From Capra hircus (lineage: Eukaryota; Chordata; Mammalia; Artiodactyla; Bovidae), in assembly GCF_001704415.2 (NCBI RefSeq), contig NC_030811.1, forward strand, positions 72,806,069-72,870,068: 64,000 bases of DNA. The letters run 5' to 3'. The notes under the pieces were generated by a model. The model did no database searches. It saw only the letters and a program-made list of their open reading frames with translations, and had not been told where the DNA came from. Shown in pieces: positions 11,360 through 23,050 of this stretch (the stretch's first letter is position 1; each line of letters starts with the position of its first letter). A program made the translations under genes and the position numbers.

Positions 11360-11995
11360 GTTTCTCTCTCCATTTAAAACCATTGTTGTTAATGTTTAAC
11401 TTTTAATTTTGAATTAGTTCAGACACGCAAATGAGTAGAATTTCTGCATATCCTTCACTGGGTTTCCTGAAAGAGTAAATCTCACCTAACCAAAATGCAA
11501 TTGTCTGAATCAGAAAATTAACACTGATATAGTACTACTGATCTACAGACCATATTCAAGCTTTGCCAATTGTCCCCACTCACATCCTTTTTCTGGCCAA
11601 TCCAGCATCGTGGATTGCATTTAGTTCCCACGTTTCTTTAGTTCCTTTCATCTAAAACACTTCCTCAGTCTTTGTCTTCCGTGATCTTGAAACATTTGTA
11701 GAAGATTAGCCACTTATTTTGTAGAGTGTCCCTCAATTTGGATTTGTCTGATGTTTCTTGAGGATTAAATTCAGGTGGTGAATTTGAGGCAAGAATATCA
11801 CAGGAATGATGTATCCTCAGTGCATCATACCATAAGGCACAAAATTTCAATTTGTCTCAATGTTAACGATATTAACTGTGGTGTCTTGGTGAAGATAATA
11901 TCTTCCAATGCTATTTTCCCTTTGTAATATAATAGGTATGTTGTGGAGAGACACTTTGAGCCTGTAGATATGCTGTATCTCATCACATTTTGCAT
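11360..11995 (-). mobile_element. L1M 3' UTR, antisense, left part
   Basis: A diverged L1M-type 3' region. Landmarks include CTTCACTGGGTTTCCTG, CATTTAGTTCCCACGTTTCTT and TAGAGTGTCCCTCAATTTGG. It resumes after the BovB at 13341. Orientation is assigned by memory of typical antisense L1M 3' UTRs and is uncertain. Confidence 0.5.
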
Positions 11996-13340
11996 TCAGC
12001 GGCCACAGGACTGGAAAAGGTCAGTTTTCATTCCAATCCCAAAGAAAGGCAATGTCAAAGAATGCTCAAACTACTGCACAATTGCACTCATCTCACATGC
12101 TAGTAAAGTAATGCTCAAAATTCTCCAAGCCAGGCTTCCGCAATACATGAACCATGAAATTCCTGATGTTCAAGCTGGTTTTAGAAAAGGCAGAGGAAGC
12201 AGAGATCAAATTGCCAACATCCACTAGATCATCAAAAAAGCAAGAGAGTTCCAGAAAAACATCTATTTCTGCTTTATTGACTATGCCAAAGCCTTTGACT
12301 GTGTGGATCACAATAAACTGTGGAAAATTCTAAAAGAGATGGGAATACCAGACCACCTGACCTGCCTCTTGAGAAATCTGTATGCAGGTCAAGAAGCAAC
12401 AGTTAGAACTGGAAATGGAACAACAGACTGGTTCCAAATAGGAAAAGGAGTACATGAGGGCTGTATATTGTCACCCTGTTTATTTAACTTCTATGCAGAG
12501 TACATCATGAGAAATGCTGGACTGGAAGAAACACAAGTTGGAATCAAGATTGCCGGGAGAAATCTCAATAACCTCAGATATGCAGATGACACCACCCTTA
12601 TGGCAGAAAGTGAAGAGGAACTCAAAAGCCTCTTGATGAAAGTGAAAGAGGAGAGTGAAAAAGTTGGCTTAAAGCTCAACATTCAGAAAGCGAAGATCAT
12701 GGCATCTAGTCCCATCACTTCATGGGAAATAGATGGGGAAACAGTGGAAACAGTGTCAGACTTTATTTTTGGGCAGCTCCAAAGTCACTGCAGATGGTGA
12801 TTGTAGCCATGAAATTAAAAGACGCTTACTCCTTGGAAGAAAAGTTATGACCAACCTAGATAGTATATTCAAAAGCAGAGACATTACTTTGCCGACTAAG
12901 GTCCATCGAGTCAAGGCTATGGTTTTTCCAGTAGTCATGTATGGATGTAAGAGTTGGACTGTGAAGAAAGCTGAGTGCCGAAGAATTGATGCTTTTGAAC
13001 TGTGTTGTTGAAGAAGACTCTTGATCCAACCAGTCCATTCTGAAGGAGATCAGCCCTGGGATTTCTTTGGAAGGAATGATGCTAAAGCTGAAACTCCAGT
13101 ACTTTGGCCACCTCATGTGAAGAGTGGACTCACTGGAAAAGACTCTGATGCTGGGAGGGATTGGGGGCAGGAGGAGAAGGAGACGACAGAGGATGAGATG
13201 GCTGGATGGCATCACTGACTCGATGGACATGAATCTGAGTGAACTCTGGGAGTTGGTGATGGACAGAGAGGCCTGGCATGCTGTGATTCATGGGGTTGCA
13301 AAGAGTCAGACACGACTGAGCAACTGAACTGAACTGAATG
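11996..13340 (+). mobile_element. BovB LINE (RTE clade), sense, 5'-truncated
   Basis: The match to BovB begins abruptly at AGCGGCCACAGGACTGG and runs through the RT domain to the 3' tail CTGAACTGAACTGAATG. It interrupts an L1M 3' region. Divergence is moderate. An in-frame TAG at 12225-12227 and a frameshift near 12770 inactivate it, and sequence is missing near 13020 relative to its sisters. No clear TSD. Confidence 0.9.
12303..12800 (+). pseudogene. BovB reverse transcriptase fragment
   Basis: An open frame of 165 codons encodes the central RT palm of BovB ORF2. It contains FQIGKGVHEGCILSPCLFNF (RT block 4) and the catalytic YADD box at 12579-12590, about residues 93-96. An upstream segment in the same frame (from 11996) ends at the TAG at 12225; downstream the frame is lost near 12770 where GGGCAGCTCC replaces the usual sequence. 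The usual YADD box is kept, but the endonuclease and N-terminal RT are absent, so no active enzyme is possible. Confidence 0.85.
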
Positions 13341-13915
13341 ATCCTTACCTGAAGCAATCATTGGTGTGGTATTTGGTCAGGTATTAATTTTCAAATTCTA
13401 TTTTTACTTCAGTTGGAACTCTGCTATAAGGTAGAGCTTTCCTGTCTCTGCTGCTTATTTATTTTAAAAATTATTTATATAGGTATGAGTTTGTAGATTC
13501 TTATTGTATGCTCTTGGTTATAATTCCTTGCTCCTATCAGTCTATTTTTTCAATCAAACTGTCCTCAGTTTACCTAGTGAAAGCCCACTTGAGCTGCATT
13601 CTCTGTCCCTCATTTTTTTTCTTGTACTTTCTTACAATTTTGAATCACAAGGTATTCTAGACTCCTCTTGGATTTTCCCTTCCCTAGCTCAGAATCAGCT
13701 ATTTCCACCCCCACCCTCGAAAAAGTGCTGCTTCCTTTTTATTGGATATGGAATTTAGAAAGCAGTATTTAGATATAAGGTACACTCATCAGTATTGGGT
13801 TCTAAATATATATATTTATAAGCACATACCTATATCCATTTCTATACCTATTTTAAGTCTACATTGAAAGTCATGGATTTGCTTCTGTTTGTATTGCATT
13901 TTAGAATTATTACCA
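13341..13915 (-). mobile_element. L1M 3' UTR, antisense, right part
   Basis: Continuation of the L1M 3' region after the BovB. GATCCTTACCTGAAGCAATC, GTTGGAACTCTGCTATAAGG and TCCTTTTTATTGGATATGG fall in the same order as the recalled consensus. Non-coding. Confidence 0.45.
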
Positions 13916-14054
13916 CCCTTCTATTGATGTTAAAGTTTTCTTTCTGCCTTTTCTTCCTCCCTCCTTCTTCCTTCCTTCCCCTTTCCCCTCGCTTTATCCA
14001 CTTTATAGTCCTTGCCCCTTGATTTAAACATGTGGCCCTTTAGTCTGATGAAAG

Positions 14055-14165
14055 GAAGCAATTTTGGAATCTGAAGGCCCAAGTTCGGTTCTTGGCTCCA
14101 CCACTTTCCAGCTCTGTGATTGTGTGTGAGCAGTCTCTCGCTATAATAGATCCTCAAGGCAACAG
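14055..14165 (+). repeat. MIR-like ancient SINE
   Basis: TTGGAATCTGAAGGCCCAAG...TTGGCTCCACCACTTTCCAG...CTGTGATTGTGTG resembles the MIR core in sense orientation. Confidence 0.6.
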
Positions 14166-15549
14166 AATTCTTTCCTGGCTCAATCTGTGAAATCAGGCTA
14201 AAATGTTTTCCTTTGAAATTCTCAGACATAAAGGCTGGTTTATCACTCCTTCCTGACTTCAGTTCAAGTCTTCCTTTTATCAAGACATGCAGGCAGGCTG
14301 CCTTCCCCAAACAGTTCTTCCCAGCACTTCTAATTGAGCAGTTCAGCTACTGTTTCTCCCCTTGTTAAGTCTTTCTTGTCACACAAGTACATTGGCCCCC
14401 AGTTGCCTATACACTATGGCTCTATGTGACATCAGTTTCTGCCCCTTCTACATTTATCCCCTATAGCCATTGTATAATTGCCTATCTGTCTATCTCTACA
14501 TCTGTCTGTCTGTCTGTGTATCTTTCAGGGAGATAAAAGGATTACAGCTTCAAACCACACATTTGAAGAGCAGTTCCTATTAGAATTGGTAGTATTTTTC
14601 ACTTAGAAATTAAAATGACAGTGTCATGGACAAAATCAGTTTGATTTCCCAAGCATCAAAATGTTGACTCCTGTTTCAAGAGTATTAACTCCTCAAACGG
14701 CAGTTATAGTTAAGATTATTTAAGAACAAAGACTTTGGCAAGACTTCAGTGGAAGGGAGCTGTGTTCTTTTTTGGGCATTTGCATTTTAACAGACTGAGA
14801 AATAAATCCACTTTTTAAAGTGAAGAACTATTTGCCATCTGCAGTTCGTTAATGTTGAGGCAGGGAAAATCTGTCGTTGACGCACATTTGGGATGCAGTT
14901 GGCAGATTTTCCTCTTCCGGAGGGTTTCATCAGCAGTGACTGAGATCGAAACACCCTGCCTGGTGTGTTATAGTGAGCCAGCCGCTTGGCTTTTGCTTGG
15001 GGCTAAACCTTAGTATCTTGAGAGTAGTATCTGCTCATTTTTCCCTTGTGACAAAAGTCTAAATATCATTGATGGAAGAATAGGTATGGTCATAGATAAA
15101 ATAGTAAAGAATATAGTCACCAGATTTCCAAGTGCTGGTAAAGCAGCTCAAGTGCAATCAGGCTACATTATTCAAATGGCCTTGTGCAGCAGGGTGGGCC
15201 ATATGTAAGGTGTACAGGGTGGGGGGTGGGAGCAGGGAAGGGACAAGACAGGAAAAGAATAAGAACTCAAGCAGCTACCTCATTGAAAGGACTGTGTGGG
15301 GACAGAGACAGGAATTTGACCACTGACATGAATGAAAAATTCTAAATGAGGTAAAGATGGTTAAAGAGGACATGTAGAAATGTTCAGATGATGTACACCA
15401 AACAAATATTTGAGCTACCTTTCAAGGAAACTCAGCACAAATATTTACATTAGTTCTCAGATTGTTTGGATTGGTGTTCTTAAAAATGAAACCTTAAGTA
15501 GCAGCAAAATCTAGCCGAATCTAAGAAGTGGTTTGGTATATTCGAGTAG
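14166..15549. other. Unique non-coding DNA; possible conserved element
   Basis: This is the longest repeat-free stretch in the first 16 kb apart from a short (TCTG)n/(TATC)n microsatellite at about 14483-14522. 14820-14990 has several CpGs and an ETS-type CTTCCGG. No ORF with a recognisable domain. Confidence 0.4.
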
Positions 15550-15563
15550 TAAGCAGGGGTGAT

Positions 15564-15765
15564 GGGCTTCCCACATGGTGCAGTAGTAAAGAATCCACCT
15601 GCCAGTGCAGGAGATGCAAGAGATGCAGGTTCGATCCTTGGGTCAGAAAGAATCCCTGGAGTAAGACATCACAACCCACTCCAATATTGCCTGAAAAATT
15701 CCATGGACAGAGGCGCCTGCATGGGGTCACAAAGAGTCAGACATGACTGAGCGATGGAGCATGCA
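15564..15765 (+). mobile_element. Bov-tA SINE, sense, full length
   Basis: A tRNA-Glu-like head (GGGCTTCCCACATGGTGCAG, box B GGTTCGATCC) is followed by the BovB-like body and tail. A perfect 14-bp TSD, TAAGCAGGGGTGAT, lies at 15550-15563 and 15766-15779. Confidence 0.92.
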
Positions 15766-15840
15766 TAAGCAGGGGTGATAGTCAACACAAGACATGGGCA
15801 TTTTCCATTAGAATGGATGCTCAGCCAATCAGAATGACTG

Positions 15841-16109
15841 CTACTGCTAAGCTGCTTCAGTCGTGTCCTACTCTGTGCAACTGCATAGACGGCAGCCAAC
15901 CAGGCTCCCCCGTCCCTGGGATTCTCCAGGCAAGAACACTGGAGTGGGTTGCCATTTCCTTCTCCAATGCATGAAAGTGAAAAGTGAAAGTGAAGTCTCT
16001 AAGTCGTGTCCGACTCTTAGCGACCCCATGGACTGCAGCCCACCAGGCTCCTCAGTCCATGGGATTTTCCAGGCAAGAGTACTGGAGTGGGATGCCATTG
16101 CCTTCTCCG
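15841..16109 (-). mobile_element. Bov-A2 SINE, antisense, full length
   Basis: Two Bov-A units joined by the AAAGTGAAAAGTGAAAGTG linker, in reverse orientation, ending with GCCATTGCCTTCTCCG. A perfect 13-bp TSD, ATCAGAATGACTG, lies at 15828-15840 and 16110-16122. Confidence 0.92.
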
Positions 16110-16122
16110 ATCAGAATGACTG

Positions 16123-16479
16123 TCAGCCATAAATGACAGTGCATCACCCCAGTGTGTGCCAGCCTGATGTTATCTCTGATCATCAGTGCTTCTAGGCCTG
16201 AAAGTGGTTTGTGGTGATTTACAGGCATGCAGGTACTATATGAGCTCAAATGTCATTCAGTGTTAGTTCCATATGAGCCTCATGAGAAACTGGGCTGGGG
16301 GCAGTGGGGTGGGGTGGACAGAAACTAATGAACAATCTCACGTGGTCTTACCCCTGCCTTGTGCATTACTAGAGAGTGCAATTATCTGATATGTATTTAC
16401 TAACTGTGTTTCAGATATGAAAACAAGGGAAAGGGCACTCTTGTTTTGTTTTCATCATATTGACAGAGTACAGGGTAAC
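16123..16479. other. Unique non-coding DNA
   Basis: Nothing recognised. Confidence 0.4.
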
Positions 16480-16780
16480 AGAGGTAATGCTCACCAAATG
16501 TCCATCTTGTTCCTGTTTCCTAGCATCATTGCATTTAGGCTGGGGCCATGAGTAATTTTGACCAATGAACTATGAACAGGGGTGACAGGGGTCACTTTTA
16601 CACCAGGTGGTGGTTAAAAGCCAATGTGCTGCTTTCAGTTTTCTCTTGACATGGCAATTTATGAGACCATATTGTATAATTTTTAGAGAAGGCAAACCCA
16701 GTCTGCACTGAACTTGATGTGAAAGACAAACTTGTGTTAAACCAGGGAGATTAGCATAACACAGCATAACTTTTCTTTTA
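16480..16780 (+). repeat. Possible old LTR/MaLR-like fragment
   Basis: The end (GTGTTAAACCAGGGAGATTAGCATAAC) resembles the GTTTTAAGCCACTGAGATT...GCATAA end of MaLR-type LTRs, and the interior has a matching layout. The match is weak. Confidence 0.3.
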
Positions 16781-16807
16781 GAATATATTTGCAGCAGCTT
16801 TATTCTT

Positions 16808-17494
16808 TTTTTTTTCTCAATATATGTATTTTATTGAAGTATAGTTGACTTACAATGTTTCAGGTATACAATAAGGTGATTCAGTCATATATATACACAT
16901 ACATTATTATTATTATTTACTTTTAAATTGAAGGATAATCGCTTTACAGAATTTTGTTGTTTTCTGTCAAACCTCAATATGAATCAGCCATTGATATACA
17001 TATGTCCCCTCCCTTTTAACCCTCCCTTCCCATCTCTCTTCCCCATCCTACCCCTCTAGGTTGATACAGAGCCCCTGTTTGAGTTTCCTGAGACATACAG
17101 CAAATTCCCATTGGCTATCTATTTTACACATGGCAATGTAGGTTTCCATGTTACTCTCTCCATACATCTCACCCTCTCCACCCCTCTCCCATGTGCATAA
17201 GTCTATTCTCTATGTCTGTTTCTCCATTGTTGTCCTGCAAATAAATTCTTTGGTACCATTTTTCTAGATTTTGTATATATGTGTTAGTATATGAATTTAT
17301 CTTTCTCTTTCTGACTTGCTTCACTCTGTATAATAGGCTCTAGGTTCATCCACCTCGTTAGAACTGACTCAAATGTGTTCCTTTTTATGGCTGAATAATA
17401 TTCCATTGTGTATATGTACAACTTCTTTTTCTTTTCATCTGTCCATGGACATCTAGGTTGCTTCCATGTTCTAACTATTGTAAACAGTGCTTAT
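16808..17494 (-). mobile_element. Ruminant L1, antisense, 5'-truncated 3' end
   Basis: Poly(T) at the left is the reversed poly(A) tail. A long L1 3' UTR follows (ATTGAAGTATAGTTGACTTA, then the TTTACAGAATTTTGTTGT block), then a stub of ORF2. A perfect 15-bp TSD, AGCAGCTTTATTCTT, lies at 16793-16807 and 17495-17509. The two 3' UTR blocks are therefore one insertion, not two. Confidence 0.9.
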
Positions 17495-17562
17495 AGCAGC
17501 TTTATTCTTAACGGTCCCAAACTGTACACAACTCAATGGTCTATAAAAAGATATGCATAACT

Positions 17563-17884
17563 AATAGCTCAGCAGGTGAAGAATCTGCCTGCAATGCAGG
17601 AGACCCTGGTTCGATTCCCGGGTCAGAAAGATCCCTGGAAAAGGACCAGGCTACCCACTCCAGTATTCATGGACTTCTCTGGTGCCTCAAGATGGTTAAG
17701 AATCTGCCTGCAATGCAGGAGACCTGGGTTTGATCCCTGGGTTGGGAAGATCCTCTGGAGGAGGGCATGGCAACCCACTCCAGTATTCTTGCCTGGAGAA
17801 TCCCATGCACAGAGGAGCCTGGTGGGCTACAGTCCATGGGGGTGCAAAGAGTCAGACACAGCTGAGCAACTAAGCACATGCACG
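17563..17884 (+). mobile_element. Bov-tA SINE with duplicated tRNA-like head
   Basis: The first tRNA-like unit (17563-17669) breaks at CCAGTATTCATGGACTTCTC, where a second complete Bov-tA (17670-17884) begins. Flanks CATAACTAATA and CACAACTAGTA may be a diverged TSD around the whole unit, which would mean the dimer inserted as one piece. Confidence 0.8.
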
Positions 17885-19479
17885 CACAACTAGTACCCAA
17901 CAATGCTCATTCTGAGCAAAAGAAGCCAGATGCCACATTTTAAATCCTGTTTTCTTTCTTTTATGTCAAATTACAGATTAGATAAAACTATGAAAGAGTG
18001 ACTGAGAGTGTACCTGTGTGCTCCTGGTTTGGGGTGGGGGAAGTTCAGCACAGCATAACTTATCCTGGCGGTAAATGGGTCCCTTGTGGATACTGCATAA
18101 TGAAAACCCAAAGTATGTTCTTTACTAGAAAGCTGTGAAGGCACAGATATTGAGGATTGAAGTGCCACTGATCTGTGTTATCCAGTAGCAAACCATTTTT
18201 AAAGCTTTCACCTGTGATAACTTGGGGAGGTGGCATGCAACATAGTACGCCAGCAGTACTGGAGGAAGACACTATACAGCAGAATATAAATCATGCCTAT
18301 TGACGGCCACTGACTAGTGCTACAAGAAACAGATAAACTCAGAACAGAAATTGTAGGCAATTGGATGTGACTAGAGAGTGTTCAGAAATTGAGAATCTGA
18401 TAGAACTGGAAAAGCCAGTTTTGTCTAGACCCCAAGCTGTAAAACACAGGATTGAAGAGATTGGGATTGGCTTCCTCTTAGGCTTTAGGGTATAGAAAAC
18501 TTCAGGAGAACTTTGCTTTTAAGCAAAAATGAAATTTAAAAAACTGGCAATTTACAGAATCATAAATTTTCTTCTATCCATCCCAAACTGAGATCCTACA
18601 CCAAGCAAGGAAACCAAATTCTGTAGAGGGGCAACTATCCTAGGAGGGGCAGGACTCATGAATTGCTTCACCATTGACAGAGCAAGGTAGGGGGAGGTGG
18701 CCAGCGTAGAAGCAAGAAGAAATGAGCTAAAGGAATCTAAGGCCCTAGTGTGAGCTCACACAGTAGTTCCAAAGAAACCAGGTAGTCCCAGACACAAGGG
18801 GAGTTGGCACTCACTGGCAAGCTTTATTTCCATAGCCCTCCACCTGAAAAGCAACTTGCTTTACAGAAAATCAAACTGAAAATTTTTGGTTAAAAAACAT
18901 ATTTCCTGCTTAACCAAGAGTGAAAAAATTCTGCTGGGATCACCAACTCAGATCTCCTCACTCACCAGGCAAGTGCTGTAAAACATTCTGTCTTAAGTCA
19001 CAGCCAACTATTTCCTCACAGTTAATCAATAAAGATCAACTTACTGATCTTTTAAGACAGAATCTTTCGCTTCAGTATGTGTTTTATCTACAATAAATAT
19101 CTACAAATATCTAATCATGCCTGAACCTAAGCACCTCTGCCTTAGTAATGGCTCTGAGCTTTTCAACAAATTTTAAAACTCTCAGGCATAGAAAGGTGTT
19201 ATTCAAGGTTTGGGACTTGAGCAATTTAGTGACTTTAAGCTCTATCATTAGGTGTCAAGAAAGCATGAAAACTTCACAGATGAAATGCAAAGGGAACTGA
19301 TGATGTCATTGATGGAACAATGCAAAGTTTAAAAGCCTTTGCTACTTAAGCTTCTCCAAGGCCTATTTCAGTTCAGGAACTTACTGAGAACCAGAAGAAT
19401 AGCAAGGTCATCACTGAACTACAATGCCATCCCCCAATTTTTCCTTCCCATTAAAAAAAAATATTGTTTGTTTCTATGT
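17885..19479. other. Unique non-coding DNA
   Basis: About 1.6 kb without a recognised repeat or coding frame. Confidence 0.4.
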
Positions 19480-19640
19480 ACAAATTCATTTTTAGTATAG
19501 AAATTTTGAGAAAGACAGACAATGAAACAAAAAACATAATCCCATCAATCAAGTATAACCACTGTTAACAACTGAGTGTATATTCTTCCAGACTTGCCTG
19601 TGCATTTATATATTTTCAACATTGGTGTCATATATTGTAG
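19480..19640. repeat. Ancient repeat of uncertain family
   Basis: ATAACCACTGTTAACAACTG followed by GTGTATATTCTTCCAGACT is a motif pair common in old mammalian LINE or DNA-transposon relics. I cannot name the family. Confidence 0.35.
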
Positions 19641-20633
19641 ACTGTTTCACCTCAAATTTCTGACTCTACACAACTCCCCATCTATCAACATCTTAACTTA
19701 TTCAGGTGCATTGCCTATATCATCTATGAGAATCTAGTCTAGTAGGCATCAAATACTGTCACACACAACCTAACCCAGAAAATCAAGTGGATGCCATTAT
19801 TGAATATCTAGATTTTTAAATTTATGCTTTAAGTATATCTAAAGTCCAGTTAAGGTACAGCTTTATACTAAGGTGTTTTACTTGTATATCACCAAGAGTT
19901 CAGTTATAGACTAGGGATTACAACTTCAAAATACAAAAAAAACATATATTTAGGAGTCTATATTTTTAGAGCCATTTAAAAAATAGGCCACCATAAGCTC
20001 TAGACTATTCTGAGCACAATGCTATGAGAGACTCCACTGTAAAATATTTAAGGAAAGTTAAAACAGCTTTATTGGCAAAAGGAATCTATACTTGATCCAT
20101 TTAGAACTGAGCATTCTTTTTTTTATTTTGTTCAAGCCTGAGACTCCAGGGAGACATAAACCATGGGAGTGGGTGTAGGGGTCTGTCTCCATTTTTCCTG
20201 TGAAGATTAAACAGCATCCTTGATTCATAGTTTATTCAACATAAAATGATCAGTTAGCCCTGAGTCATGGTGACAGTATCCCCGTCAGACCCATAACTGT
20301 CAGTAGCCTGGGAGTGTTATTTGCTTATTGTCTTTTAAATGTCTCCAGGCAGTGGTCATCGACCTAAAAGTCAGTGAGTAAGTGGCTGACCTTAATACTG
20401 ATGGGCACTTCTGCCTTATTTATTTATGAAAATACAGAAAACAGATTCAAGATTTGCATTATAAGAGGGAATATCCTTTTTCAAAAGAGCACCACAGTCT
20501 TCCTACCAAGAGAGATAGATCATGTCCCAATAATCATATATTTCCATTCATATGTAATGAATTCCAGAAAATGTATTTGAAAGTCGAGTGTCTTGTAGGC
20601 ATATATAGAAGGTTCTGCTGCTTGAGAGCTCAG
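19641..20633. other. Unique non-coding DNA
   Basis: AT-rich, no recognised repeat or gene. Confidence 0.4.
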
Positions 20634-20741
20634 GACATTATAGAATTCATAATTGTGATGAAAAACACCATTTTTTCCTGGCTATGCTATGAGGACATAT
20701 TATTTAATACATTAAGAACAATAAACATTAGAGGTAATAAT
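20634..20741 (+). repeat. Left copy of a ~107-bp duplication flanking BovB
   Basis: From GACATTATAG to GGTAATAA this matches 22944-23050 along its whole length at roughly 85-88% by eye, with one or two small gaps. The two copies sit exactly at the 3' and 5' edges of an antisense BovB, the position of a TSD. Confidence 0.85.
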
Positions 20742-22943
20742 TGTTTCAGTCACTAAGTGTCATTGCATCTGACTCTTTGTGACCCCATGGACTACAGCAC
20801 TCCAGGCCTCCCTGTCTTTCACCATCTCCCAGAGTTTGCTCAAACTCATGGCCATTGAGTCAGTGATGACAGCCAACCATCTCATCATCTGTCGTCCCCT
20901 TCTCTTCCTGCTTTCAGTCTTTCCTAGTATCAGGGTCTTTCCCAATGGGTAGTTTTTCCACATCAGGTGGCCAAACTAATGGAGTTTCAGCTTCAGCATC
21001 AGTCCTTCCAATGAATATTCAAGGTTGATTTCCTTTAGGATTGACTGGTGAGATTTCCTTGCAGTCCAAGAGGCTCTCAAGAGTCTCCTCCAGCACCACA
21101 GTTTGAAAACATCAATTCTTCGGTGCTCAGCCTTCTATATAGTCCAACTCTCACATTTGTACAGGACTACTGGAAAAACTGTAACTTTGACTAGATGGAC
21201 CTTTGTTGGCAAAGTGATGTCCCTGCTTTTTAATACACTGCCTAGGTTTGTCATAACTTTACGTCCAAGGAGCGAACGTCTTTTAATTTCATGCCTGCAG
21301 TTACCGTCTGCAGTGATTTTGGAGCCCACGAAAATAAAATCTCTCACAGTTTCCATTTTTTCCCCATCCATTTGCCATGAAGTAATGGGACTGGATGCCA
21401 TGATCTTCATTTTTTGAATGTTGAGCATTAAGCCAGCTTTTTCACCTTCATCAAGAAGCTCTTTAGTTCCTCTTTGCTTTCTGCAATTAGGGTGGTATCA
21501 TCCACATATCTGAGATTGTTATATTTCTCTCGACAATCTTGATTCCAGCTTGTGCTTCATCTAGCCCGGCATTTTTCATGATGTACTCTGCACATAAGTT
21601 AAATAAGCAGGGTGACAATATACAGCCTTGACGTATTCCTTTCCCAATTTTGAACCACTTCATTGTTCCTTGGACAACAAGGAGATCTAACCAGTCCATC
21701 CTAAGGGAAATCAGTCCTGAATGTTCATTGGAAGGACTGATGCTGAAGCTGAAACTCCAATACTTTGGCCACCTAATGAAAAGAACTGACTCATTTGAAA
21801 AGACCCTGATACTGGGAAAGATTGAAGGTGGGAGGAGAAGGGGATGACAGAGGATGAGATGGTCAGGTGGCAACACCAACTCAATGGACATGAGATGAGT
21901 TTGAGTAAGCTCTGGGAGTTGGTGATGGGGAGGCCTGGCACACTGCAGTCCGTGGGGTCACAAAGAGTTGAACATGACTAAGTGACTGAAATGAACTTAA
22001 CTGATTGTTCCATGTCTGGTTCTAACCATGGCTTCTTGACTTCTATACAGGTTTCTCAGGAGGCAGGTAAGGTGGTCTGGTAATACCTTCTCTTTAAAAA
22101 TCTTCCACAGTTTGTTGTGACCCACACAGTCAAAGGCTTTAGCATCGTCAGTGAAGTAGAAGTAGATGTCTTCCTGAAATTCCCTTGCTCTTTCTATGAT
22201 CCAACGGATGTTGGCAATTTGATCTCTGGTTCCTCTGCCTTATCTAAATTGAGCTTGTACATCTGGAGGTTCTTGGTTCACATATTGTTGAAGCCTAACT
22301 TAAAGGATTTTGTTTGCTAGCATGTGAAATGAATACAACTGTATGGTAGTTTGAGCATTCTTTGGCATTGCCTTTCTTTGGAATTGGAATGAAAACTGAC
22401 CTTTTCCAGTCCTGTGGCCACTGCTGAGTTTTCCAAATTTGCTGGCATATTGAGTGTAGCACTTTCACACCATCATCTTTTAGGATTTGAAATAGCTCAA
22501 CTGGAATTCCATCATCTCCACTCAGTTTGTTCATAGTGATGCTTCCTAAGGCCCACTTGACTTCATACTCCAGGATGTCTGGCTCTAGGTTAGTGACCAC
22601 ACCATCATGGTTATCTGGGTCATTAGGACCTTTTTTGTACATTTCTTCTGTTTACTCTTGCCACCTCTTTTTAATCTCTTCTGCTTCTGTTAGGTCCTTT
22701 CTATTTCTGTCCTTTATCGTGCCCATCTTTGCATGAAATATTCCCTTGGTATCTCTAATCTTGAAGAGATCTCTCGTCTTTCCCATTCTATTTTTTTCCT
22801 CTATTTCTTTGCATTGTTTACTTAAAAAGGCTTTCTTATCTTGCTATTCTCTGGAACTCTGCATTCAGTGGGATATATCTTCCCCTTTCTCCTTTGCCCT
22901 TTGCTTCTATTCTTTTCTCAGCTATTTGTAAGGCCTTCTCAGA
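20742..22943 (-). mobile_element. BovB LINE, antisense, near 5'-truncated, with nested BovB
   Basis: On the minus strand it runs from the inter-domain linker before the RT (around 22940) through RT to the 3' tail at 20742. It is an older copy: many frameshifts, and the RT catalytic box reads YVDD in the local frame (21497-21508) instead of YADD. A sense BovB fragment at 21668-22003 interrupts the RT region. Both sides are flanked by the ~107-bp duplication. Confidence 0.9.
21668..22003 (+). mobile_element. BovB 3' fragment, sense, nested in antisense BovB
   Basis: Starts at CCTTGGACAACAAGGAG within the end of the BovB ORF and continues to the degraded CTGAA-rich tail. The host BovB resumes immediately after it. 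ATTGTTCC at 21662-21669 and 22004-22011 is an 8-bp TSD overlapping the 5' junction by two bases. Confidence 0.85.
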
Positions 22944-23050
22944 CATTATAAAATCCATAATTGTGATGAAAAGTCATCATTTTTTGCTTGGATATGCAGT
23001 CAAGACATATTATTTAATGCATTAAGAACAATAAACATTATAGATAATAA
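22944..23050 (+). repeat. Right copy of the ~107-bp duplication
   Basis: Partner of 20634-20741, same orientation. It shares ACATATTATTTAAT and CATTAAGAACAATAAACATT with it. Confidence 0.85.

Noticed and set aside
16808..17494. Two separate L1 3' ends nested in each other
   Set aside because: A single perfect 15-bp TSD brackets both blocks, so it is one insertion with a long two-part 3' UTR.
15564..17800. tRNA-like A/B boxes at 15564, 17563, 17670 and other SINE heads
   Set aside because: These are tRNA-derived SINE promoters followed by BovB-like tails and flanked by TSDs. They lack a proper tRNA fold and 3' end, so they are not tRNA genes.
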